Shown in pieces: positions 49,986 to 57,900 of a stretch of DNA of 64,000 nt (the stretch's first letter is position 1; each line of letters opens with the position of its first letter). Position numbers and translations under genes: made by a program. The notes under the pieces are model-generated. The model made no database searches, was not told where the DNA came from, and worked only from the letters and a program-made list of their open reading frames with translations. This DNA is from Actinomycetota bacterium (lineage in GTDB: Bacteria > Actinomycetota > Actinomycetes > JACCUZ01): positions 1-64,000 of the forward strand of contig JAVEDI010000003.1 in assembly GCA_030841035.1 (NCBI GenBank), read 5' to 3'.

Positions 49986-52033
49986 GGCGCACCGACCAGG
50001 TCGCCGGCTGCCTGGGCGGGTACGTCGTCGCCGGCCTGCCGGGGCGGCACCCCGTCGACGGCCCGTCGCCGTCGTCGGCCGGTCGCGGCCGGCACCCCGC
50101 ACAGGGCGCCACCGAGCAGCACGAGACCGCAGCCGATCCAGAGCCAGATGACTCCGACGTTGCGGTAGACCCGCAGCGTCGCACGCTGCCCGGACCCGGA
50201 GACGCCGAGCAGCGAGATGTAGAGGTCGGCCCGGGGTCCTACCCGGATCGACGGTCCGGCGACCAGCTCGGCGCCGGAGGGGTAGCGCCGCAGCGCCGGT
50301 GTCAGCGTGGTGGTGGTGGCGGCCCGACGGGCAGTCACCGTGGCGATGAGCTGGCTGCGCCGGGCGGTGGTCTGGGTGGTGACGTGGTCGAGGGTGATCG
50401 TGTACCCGGCGAAGCTCGCGTGGCCGCCGGTCGCGAGGTCCAGCTCGGTCTGGGTCGACCAGGTGCTCGAGGCCAGGATGGCGCCTGCCGCCAGCGCGAT
50501 GCCCGTGTGCGCGAGGGCCCCCCCGTAGCGCCGCGACGAGCGGGTGACCTCGCGGGCCGCCGCGCCCGGGCCCCGGCGGCGGCCGGCGCGCAGGGTGGGA
50601 CGGACGGCTTCCAGCAGCGCGGTCGCGCCCGCGAAGGTGGCCAGGCCCAGACCGGCGGCCGCCTCGGGCGAGTGCAGGCCGCCGACGGCCAGCGCGGCGA
50701 CGACCAGGGCTGCCAGCACCGCCGGGCCGGTCACCCGCTGGCGCAGGCGGGGCAGGTCGCGGGTCCGCCACGGCAGCAGCGGGCCGATGCCCATCAGGAA
50801 CAGCAGCAGCAGGAACAGCGGTCCGGTCGTCTGGTCGAAGTACGGCGCGCCGATGGCGGCCTTGCGGTCGGTCAGTGCCTCGGTCATCAGCGGATAGACC
50901 GTGCCGAGCAGCACGACGGCGGCCACCGAGAGCAGCACGAGGTTGTTGGCCAGCAACGCGCTCTCGCGGCTGCCGGGCACCGGCCGGGCGTCGCCCGGCA
51001 CGCTGCTGCGCAGGAGGAGCAGGCCGTAGCCGACGAGGGCGGCGACGATGAGGAACCCGAGGAACAGCGGGCCGGTCGCCGAGTCGGCGAAGCTGTGCAC
51101 CGACAGCAGCACGTTGCCGCGGGTGAGGAAGGTGCCGAACGTCGCGAGCAGGAACGCCGAGACGGCCAGCGCGAGGTTCCAGGTGCGCAGTACGCCGAGC
51201 CGGCCGACGCGCAGGGTGTGCAGCAACGCCGTCATCACCAGCCAGGGCAGCAGGGCCACGTTCTCGACCGGGTCCCACGCCCAGTAGCCGCCCCAGCCGA
51301 GGACGCCGTACGACCACAGCGAGCCCAGCGCCAGGCCGGCGGTCAGGAACCACCAGCACAGCAGCACCGGCCGGCGCGCCGCCCCGGCCCAGTCGTGGCC
51401 GGGCGCGAGCAGGCTGCCGAGCGCCAGCGCGAAGGGCACGGTGGTCGCGATGAGACCGATGTAGAGCGTCGGCGGGTGGACCGCCATCAGCGGGTGGTCG
51501 GCGAGCAGCGGCGGCAGCCCGCCGCCGTCGCGGACCGCCGGTCGCAGCGTGACGAACGAGCGCGCCGGCCCGACGACCAGCAGCAGGTAGAACGCGCTGA
51601 CGGCGTGCAGGGTGGCCAGCGCCACGGCCCCGGCCCGCGCGGTCGTGGCCTCGGGGACCGCGCCGGCGGCTGTGACCACCCGCCGCTGGCGCCACGCGAG
51701 GCCCGCCAGGAAACCGGCGAGCACCAGGTTCCACAGCAGCAGCGAACCGGTGTCGGCGGCCCACAGCGCGAGCACCTTGCCCAGCGACGGCGTGGCCCGG
51801 CTGGAGACCTCGGCGACGTAGCGCACCGAGAAGTCGTCGCGCAGCAGTGCGCTCACCATGGTGGCGACCGCGGCGAGCACCGCCAGGAGCACGGAGCCGG
51901 CCGCCGCCCGGCCGCTGGCCAGCAGGCTCGCGCGGCCGGTGCGGGCCGCGGCCACCGACACGAGCGCGCCGTACACCGCGAGGCCCAGCGCGAGCCACAG
52001 CGCGGCGTTGCCCACGAGCACGGAGCCGGTCAT
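49982..52033 (-). CDS. ccmF: Heme lyase subunit CcmF
   Basis: Integral membrane protein of 683 residues with about 15 segments. The WWD domain is GVLGWGGYWAWDPVENVALLPW, with conserved His in HPPTLYIG and FGTFLTRGNVLLSVHSF, typical of CcmF/NrfE. It attaches heme to apocytochrome c in System I with CcmH. ATG at 52033, 7 bp after ccmE. A basic C-terminal tail of about 40 residues (RRRRRAVDGVPPRQ) extends beyond the last helix. Confidence 0.95.
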   Translation of the reverse strand: MTGSVLVGNAALWLALGLAVYGALVSVAAARTGRASLLASGRAAAGSVLLAVLAAVATMVSALLRDDFSVRYVAEVSSRATPSLGKVLALWAADTGSLLLWNLVLAGFLAGLAWRQRRVVTAAGAVPEATTARAGAVALATLHAVSAFYLLLVVGPARSFVTLRPAVRDGGGLPPLLADHPLMAVHPPTLYIGLIATTVPFALALGSLLAPGHDWAGAARRPVLLCWWFLTAGLALGSLWSYGVLGWGGYWAWDPVENVALLPWLVMTALLHTLRVGRLGVLRTWNLALAVSAFLLATFGTFLTRGNVLLSVHSFADSATGPLFLGFLIVAALVGYGLLLLRSSVPGDARPVPGSRESALLANNLVLLSVAAVVLLGTVYPLMTEALTDRKAAIGAPYFDQTTGPLFLLLLFLMGIGPLLPWRTRDLPRLRQRVTGPAVLAALVVAALAVGGLHSPEAAAGLGLATFAGATALLEAVRPTLRAGRRRGPGAAAREVTRSSRRYGGALAHTGIALAAGAILASSTWSTQTELDLATGGHASFAGYTITLDHVTTQTTARRSQLIATVTARRAATTTTLTPALRRYPSGAELVAGPSIRVGPRADLYISLLGVSGSGQRATLRVYRNVGVIWLWIGCGLVLLGGALCGVPAATGRRRRRAVDGVPPRQAGDDVPAQAAGDLVGAP

Positions 52034-52040
52034 GGGGTGC

Positions 52041-52475
52041 TCACCGGGCCCGGGCCGCCCGCCGCGTCCCGACGGAGGGCGCCTCGGTCGGTGGTCGGTA
52101 GTCGCTGCCGTGCTTCACCAGCACGGTGTCGGCGCGGAAGACCGGATGCAGTGTGCGCCCGCCCGCCAGGTAGCCCTCGACCACGACGCCTTGCCCCGGG
52201 CCGAACATGGTGGGCAACCTCGCGTCGCCGACGACGGTCACGCGGCTCGTGCCGTCGCCGACGACGAAGCGCACCCCGTGGGCGCTCTTGACCACGGTGC
52301 CGGGTACGACCTGGCCGCCGAGCCGCAGCCGGTCGTGGGCGTTCGACGACCGGGCGGCCAGCACCTCGGTGGGCGTGGCGTAGTAGACGAGGTTCGAGCC
52401 CAGCCCGCGCACCAGCACCACGGCGAGCGTGACCAGCACGACGGCGAGGGTGGCGAGCACCCGCAGCTTGCTCAC
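52041..52475 (-). CDS. ccmE: Heme chaperone CcmE
   Basis: Protein of 144 residues with an N-terminal anchor (LATLAVVLVTLAVVLVRGLG) and an OB-fold domain. The heme-binding motif near the C-terminus is LVKHGSDYRPP, the His-x-x-x-Tyr form of proteobacteria rather than the Cys-x-x-x-Tyr form known from archaea and some Gram-positives. The His binds heme covalently and passes it to CcmF. GTG at 52475 overlaps the ccmD stop by 3 bp. Confidence 0.94.
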   Translation of the reverse strand: MSKLRVLATLAVVLVTLAVVLVRGLGSNLVYYATPTEVLAARSSNAHDRLRLGGQVVPGTVVKSAHGVRFVVGDGTSRVTVVGDARLPTMFGPGQGVVVEGYLAGGRTLHPVFRADTVLVKHGSDYRPPTEAPSVGTRRAARAR

Positions 52476-52636
52476 GGCGGCGGCACCGGCGGCGTACGTC
52501 GGCTGCGGCGCAGGGCCGCGAGCCGCGCGGCGGCGGCCCGGTCGGCCCGGGTGCGCCGGTGCAGTCGCAGCACCGCGGCCGCGAACGCCACCGCGGTCAG
52601 GGCGTATCCCGGGGCGACGTAGGACCAGTCACCCAT
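52472..52636 (-). CDS. ccmD: Small heme-exporter protein CcmD
   Basis: Protein of 54 residues, easily missed. It starts MGDWSYVAPGYALTAVAF with a single membrane helix (YVAPGYALTAVAFAAAVL) and continues LRLHRRTRADRAAAARLAAL with a basic tail ending PPVPPP. The Trp-Ser-Tyr-Val-x-x-(G/S)-Tyr pattern and following helix match CcmD, which releases holo-CcmE from CcmC. The ATG lies inside the ccmC end (8-bp overlap) and its TGA overlaps the ccmE GTG. Confidence 0.88.
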   Translation of the reverse strand: MGDWSYVAPGYALTAVAFAAAVLRLHRRTRADRAAAARLAALRRSRRTPPVPPP

Positions 52637-53495
52637 GGCTGCCTGCGCCCTGTGGCGTCGGGGCGGTGGCCACCAGGTCGGCGACCGGCGCCACGGGCTG
52701 CACGCCGCGTCGCACCGGTGCGCTGAGCAGCTCGCGACGGGTCCGCTGCGCTGCCCGCTCGGTGCGCATCCGGGCTGCGACGAGGTAGGCCCAGAGCAGC
52801 GTGAAGGCCAGCACCGCGAGCAGCAGGGCCGCGAGCATCGACCCGGCCATGGTGGGGGTGCCGGGTCGCAGCACGGTTGCGGGCTGGTGCAGACCGCGCC
52901 ACCACACGACCGACAGGTGCACGACGGGGACGTCGAGGAAGCCGACCAGGCCGACGACGGCCGACCACCGCGCGCCCCGGTCCGGGTTGTCGGGCAGGCC
53001 GCGCACCGCGAGGTAGCCGGCGTAGACCAGCAGCAGCACGAGGGTCGTCGTCAGCCGCGGGTCCCAGGTCCACCAGGCACCCCAGATCGGGCGGCCCCAC
53101 AGGGAGCCGAGCGCGATCGTGAGCCCGGTGAACAGCACGCCGGCCTCCGCCGCGGCGACGGCCAGCCGGTCCCAGTGCACGCGTCCCGTCCGCAGGTAGG
53201 CCGCGCTCGCGAAGGCCACGACAGCGAAGGACAGGTACGCCGTCCATGCCGCCGGCACGTGGACGTACATCAGCCGCTGCACGTCGCCCTGCGCGGCGTC
53301 GGCCGGCACGACGAGCAGCGAGACGACGGCGCTGGCGCCGAGGGCCACCGCCGCCGCGACGCCCTGCCAGAAGATGCCGCGCGACCCGCAGAGCGCGCCG
53401 AGGAGCCGGGCGCCACGGCTGCGGTTGCGGGCGCCCGACGGGCGCGCCGGGTGGGCGCGTGGCTGCGGCGCCGGGCGGCGGGCGATCGTCGCCAT
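52629..53495 (-). CDS. ccmC: Heme transporter CcmC
   Basis: Membrane protein of 288 residues with six segments. The WWD motif is WGAWWTWDPRLTTTL, flanked by conserved His in MYVHVPAAWTAYL and FLDVPVVHLSVVWW. It loads heme on CcmE. The N-terminus has an extra Pro/Arg-rich cytoplasmic stretch and the C-terminus a long charged tail, both longer than in E. coli CcmC. ATG at 53495, 2 bp after the ccmB stop. Confidence 0.95.
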   Translation of the reverse strand: MATIARRPAPQPRAHPARPSGARNRSRGARLLGALCGSRGIFWQGVAAAVALGASAVVSLLVVPADAAQGDVQRLMYVHVPAAWTAYLSFAVVAFASAAYLRTGRVHWDRLAVAAAEAGVLFTGLTIALGSLWGRPIWGAWWTWDPRLTTTLVLLLVYAGYLAVRGLPDNPDRGARWSAVVGLVGFLDVPVVHLSVVWWRGLHQPATVLRPGTPTMAGSMLAALLLAVLAFTLLWAYLVAARMRTERAAQRTRRELLSAPVRRGVQPVAPVADLVATAPTPQGAGSHG

Positions 53496-53497
53496 CG

Positions 53498-54160
53498 TCA
53501 GTCCTCCACCAGGTAGCCGTAGAGCAGGGTGCCGGCGGCGAGGGCCACGACGTCGAAGGACAGCAACAGCCCGAGCCACCCGGTGACGTCGCGACCCTCG
53601 AGCGCCAGCGACGTGGCCCGGACGGCGTCGACCAGCAGGGGGATCGCGGCGGGCAGCACGAGCAGCGGCAGGACACCCTCGCGGGTGCGGGCCGCCTGGG
53701 CCACCACGCCGAACAGCGAGCCGATGGCGGCCAGGCCCACCGTGGCGAGCAGGCAGACGAGGGCCAGCGCCACAGGGGCGGCGGCGAGCGGCAGCCCGAA
53801 CAGCAGCGCCATGACCGTCACCAGCACCACCTCGAGGGCGAGCAGCTGGACGCTGAGAGCGGCGGCCTTCCCGAGGAAGATCGCGGCTGGGTCGGCGGGG
53901 GACAGCAGCAGGCCCTCGAGCGCGCCGTCCTCCCCCTCCAGCTCGTAGCTGCGCCGGGTCGCGAGGACAGCGGCGAACAGCACCGTGATCCACAGCAGGC
54001 CCGGCGCCACCTGCCGCAGCAGGGGCCGGTCGGGCCCGAGCGCGAGGCCGAGGGCGACGAGCAGGGTGACCGCGAAGGGCAGCACGGTGCTCACGGCGTG
54101 CCGGCCGCGCAGCTCCAGCCGCAGGTCCTTGGCCGCGAGCGCCAGAGCCTCGCCGGTCAT
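53498..54160 (-). CDS. ccmB: ABC transporter permease CcmB
   Basis: Protein of 220 residues with six membrane segments, ending TLLYGYLVED. The string LAAKDLRLELRGRHAVSTVLPF at the N-terminus and LLVLPAAIPLLVDA are typical CcmB. With CcmA it forms the ABC module that releases heme-loaded CcmE from CcmC. ATG overlaps the ccmA stop by 4 bp. Confidence 0.95.
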   Translation of the reverse strand: MTGEALALAAKDLRLELRGRHAVSTVLPFAVTLLVALGLALGPDRPLLRQVAPGLLWITVLFAAVLATRRSYELEGEDGALEGLLLSPADPAAIFLGKAAALSVQLLALEVVLVTVMALLFGLPLAAAPVALALVCLLATVGLAAIGSLFGVVAQAARTREGVLPLLVLPAAIPLLVDAVRATSLALEGRDVTGWLGLLLSFDVVALAAGTLLYGYLVED

Positions 54161-54897
54161 GTCAGTCCGCCGGGCGCCGCGCTGAGCAGGGACGGTTGCG
54201 GGACGACGACGGTCTCCCCGGCCGCCAGGGTGACGGTGCGGTCGGCCGCGAAACCCACCAGGTCGTCGTGGCTGGCGAGCACCGCCGCTCCGCCGCGACG
54301 GATGGTCGCGGCGACGAGGGCGTGAACAAGACTGCCTGCCTGGTCGTCGAGACCGGCATAGGGCTCGTCGAGCAGCAGCAGGGACGGTGCACGCACCAGG
54401 GTGCGGGCCATCGCCAGTCGCTGCCGCATGCCCTGCGAGAAGCCGCGGGTCCGTTCGTCGGCCACCTCCAGCAACCCGACCTGCTCGAGCACCGCGGGCA
54501 CGAGCGCGGGATCGGCGTGGTGCATGCGAGCGACGAAGCGCAGGTTCTCGGCGGCGCTGAGGTCGCCGTACAACCGGGTCTGGTGACCGACCAGCTCGGT
54601 GAGCCGGCGTACGTCGCGTCGATCCGTCACCAGGTCGTGACCGAACACGCAGCCCCGCCCGTGGGTCGGGGTCACCGCGGTCGCCAGCACCCGCAGCAGC
54701 GTGGACTTGCCGGAGCCGTTCGTGCCGCGCAGCAGCACGACCTCACCGGGTCGGACCACCAGCCGCACCCGCACCAGTGCCGGCTGCTGGCCGAAGACCC
54801 TGGTGACCCCGTCGAGACAGGCTGCGTGCGCGTCGATGCGACACGTCGGGTGCGTCCTACGGCGCACCACGTGCCGGAACCCCCCAGCCCCGCCCAT
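54157..54897 (-). CDS. ccmA: ABC transporter ATPase CcmA
   Basis: ATPase of about 246 residues. Walker A is LRGTNGSGKSTLLRVL, the signature is RGFSQGMRQRLAMARTL, and Walker B is LLLLDEPYAGLD, followed by the switch His in VLASHDD. First gene of a nine-gene operon (ccmA to the TPR gene). The ATG at 54897 lies six bases after TAGTCT without a ribosome site, so the mRNA may be leaderless. Confidence 0.94.
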   Translation of the reverse strand: MGGAGGFRHVVRRRTHPTCRIDAHAACLDGVTRVFGQQPALVRVRLVVRPGEVVLLRGTNGSGKSTLLRVLATAVTPTHGRGCVFGHDLVTDRRDVRRLTELVGHQTRLYGDLSAAENLRFVARMHHADPALVPAVLEQVGLLEVADERTRGFSQGMRQRLAMARTLVRAPSLLLLDEPYAGLDDQAGSLVHALVAATIRRGGAAVLASHDDLVGFAADRTVTLAAGETVVVPQPSLLSAAPGGLT

Positions 54898-54903
54898 GAG
54901 CAG

Positions 54904-54933
54904 AGACTAGAGGGTTCCCGGTGTGGAAAACCT
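54904..54933 (-). promoter_or_regulatory. Candidate promoter of the ccm operon
   Basis: AGGTTTTCCACA (54933-54922) and TAGTCT (54909-54904), with 17 bases between GGTTTT and TAGTCT, on the minus strand. The 12-mer is identical to that before the double-propeller gene. The T-run of this element is also the T-run of the terminator upstream. Confidence 0.55.
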
Positions 54934-54968
54934 GTAGTGGCCGGCGGAGGGGCGCCGGCCACTACAGG
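54931..54968 (-). terminator. Rho-independent terminator of the multicopper oxidase gene
   Basis: Perfect 15-bp stem: 54931-54945 pairs with 54954-54968, with an 8-base loop. On the minus strand the stem is followed directly by TTTTCC. It begins 6 bp after the oxidase stop codon. Confidence 0.9.
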
Positions 54969-54974
54969 CCCGAC

Positions 54975-57900
54975 CTAGCCGCCGAGCAGCACCACCGCAT
55001 CGACGTCGAGGCGCCGTCCGAGGGAGTGGCGGTTGCGGGTGCCGAGGACCACCAGACGCACCGTTCGGGTGCCCGGCGGTGCCTGCCAGACGACCTGGCG
55101 GACGCCCGCCCGGGCCCGGTAGAGGTCGAGGGTCACCGCGCTGCGGCTGGCACCGTTGACGATGACCTTGACCATGCCCTTGTCCCGTCCGGTGCCGAGC
55201 AGCAGCCCGGCCCGGGAGCCGCTGGGCACGGTGAGCATCGCGCTCGACCCACGGGAGGAGCTCTCCCTCGCCTTGCCCGCGGAGTACGCCGACCCGGCCA
55301 CCGTGCGCCACTTCCCGGCGTAGGCGAGTGAGGCACTGGACTCCTGCCGGAGACTCACCGACGTCGCGACGCCGCTCACCTGAGGTGTCACGTTGCCGAC
55401 CCCGTCGGTCGCCGTCACCACGAACGTGTAGCGATGGTTGGCGGCCAGTGCGGTCGTCAGCTGGGTCGTGGTCGGCGAGGCCAGAGCCACCGGCACCGGT
55501 CGGCCGCCGTCGGTGCGCAGCCAGAGCTGGTACCTGCTGACACCGGAGGTGTCGCTGGCGCCCCAGCGCACCTCGACCGGGACGTTGCCGCGGGCGCTGA
55601 CGCTGCCCTTGCCGAGGACGATGGTGGGCGAGCTGACCCGTGGCGGGTTGACGTCCTGGGTGCCGGCTGTGCCGGACTCTCCCGTACCGGAGCCGGTCGT
55701 GCCACCGGCCGCGATCGTGTAGACCTCCTGGCCCTCGCTCGAGACGTTGCCTGCCGGGTCGATGGCCACGAAGCGCAGCATGCTCGTCCGGTCGACGGTC
55801 ACCGGGCCGGTGTACGTCGGCGAGCTCATGCCGGGGACGGTGCCGTCGAGGGTGTAGCGGATCTGGCCCGGCTCCGTGGAGTTCAGCGTGACCTGCTGCG
55901 CCGCGGCGTACAGCCCGCCCGGAGGCGTGGCCGACGTCCGTGGTGCGACCCGGTCGACGGTGAAGCGCACCTGCTGGGTGGCACCCGACCAACCGGCTCG
56001 GCTGGTCGCCCGCACCTGGAGGGTCCAGGTGCCGTCGGCCAGGCCCTTGGCGGAGAACGGGGACTTGCAGGGGGCGAAGGCGGCCGGGCCCGTCGACAGC
56101 GAGCACTCGAAGCGGGCGTCGGGGTCCGAGGAGGTGAACGGGATCTTCAGGGTGTTCTGGTTCGTCGGGTCGGACGGCGGCGCCGGGAAGTCCACCGTGG
56201 GCGACGCGGAGCTCGAGTCCAGACACAGCGGCTGGCCGTTGTTGGGCGGCGGGCAGGTGACGGGCTTGGGCAGCACCCGCTGCAGGCCCCACATGCCGGC
56301 CTGCGTGAACGGCCGGCGCAGGTCGCCGTAGAAGTAGTCACCCGGCGTGTGGGACGTCGAGCCCGCGCCACCGAGGACGTGCATCGTTGCCGACTCCCAC
56401 GGACCGACCGCGCGGGTCTGGGTCAGGTTTGCCGCCTTGATGCCCTCGTCGACCGCGAAGTTCAGCCCGCCCAGGTTGAAGGCGTGCGTCTGCTCGCTGC
56501 CGGGCGCGCCGAAGGCGTGCACGACCATCGGGTCGCCGGCGTAGGCCCGCAGCAGCGGTGTCGCCGGGTCGCCGAACGCGGCGCTGCTGAACGCGTTGCC
56601 GAGACTGTCGTTGCGTGGCGCGTTCTTGTAGTTGATCAGGACCGCGTTCGGCTTCTCCGCACCGACCGGGTAGGGCATGAAGCTCGCCCCGAGCTGCGGG
56701 TCGTCGTCGGACAGGATCAGGCTGAAGTCGCGGTAGTCCTTGTGCCCTGGCACGTGGACGTCCACGGCCGCGCCGACGCCGGTCTCGTTGCCGGTCACCG
56801 GGTCGGTGAACGTCGAGCCCTTGGGCGCCACGGTGTAGCCGCCGTAGAGGCCGCGCTTCGCGGAGCCCGCTCCGGCACCAGGCGTGTTGCCGGAGAGGTC
56901 ACCGATGGTGCCGCCGCCCACCCTGTCGTTGTCGACGCTGTAGACGTAGGTCCGGCTCGCGCCGTCGGCGATCGTCGACTCGGGGTTGTAGCCGATGTTG
57001 ACACCGGCCGACGCACGGTCGCTGTCCAGGCCGCGCAGCATGAAACCGATGTGGCCGATGCCCGTCTTGTTGGTCACCTTGACCGTCACGCAGTCGCCTG
57101 CGGTCATGTGCATGACGAGGGGCTCACCGGGCGTGGTGCTGTTCGCGGCGGCAGCGGCCTTGCTCGTCGGCACGTAGGTGTAGCGGGTTGCGGTGTTCGT
57201 GTTGCTGGTGCGCACCGCGGTGATGTCGAAGCTGCGCTGCGCCGACCCGGCCTCGCAGGGGTTGCCGGGGCTGTCCGGCTCCGGTGGTGTCGTGCCGGAC
57301 GGTGGGAAGGCGGCACTGGAGGTGCCTGGATCGGTGCCGGGCAGCGGCTTGAGGTAGTTCGGGTCGTTCTCGTCGGTGGTCACCCGTCCGGGGAGCACCC
57401 GGATGATGCCCCACGCACCGTCGGCGAGCCGCCGGTCGACGCCGTTGAAGTACAGGTAGTCGCCACTCGCCTTGCGAGGTCCACCCGCACCGCCCTGCAG
57501 GATCAGGGTGAAGCGTTCGGAGATGCCGTAGTGCAGGGTGTCGAGCGGTTCGGCCTCGGCCTTGCCGCCGGCGCCGACGTACCTGTTCTCGTAGAAGAAC
57601 CGGTGCCCGTCGATGCCGAGCGTGTCGACGGCGGATCCCACCTGGATGGTGCGGATCACCAAGGGGTCGCCGGGATACGCACGCGGCAATGGCGTGATCG
57701 GATCACCGTGCGCGTAGGAGCTGAACTGCAGCGACGGATCGGTGAGCAGGTTGCGGTCGCTCAGCGGGTCCGCGCGCAGGTTGAACATGGAGTCCTGGGT
57801 CGCCCCGAAGCCCTTGTCCATCTCCCACAGCGCGACCTCACGGAAGCTGCCGGTCACCCCGGCGCCGGCCGCAAGCGGCTTGTTCGCGTGGATGTCGACG

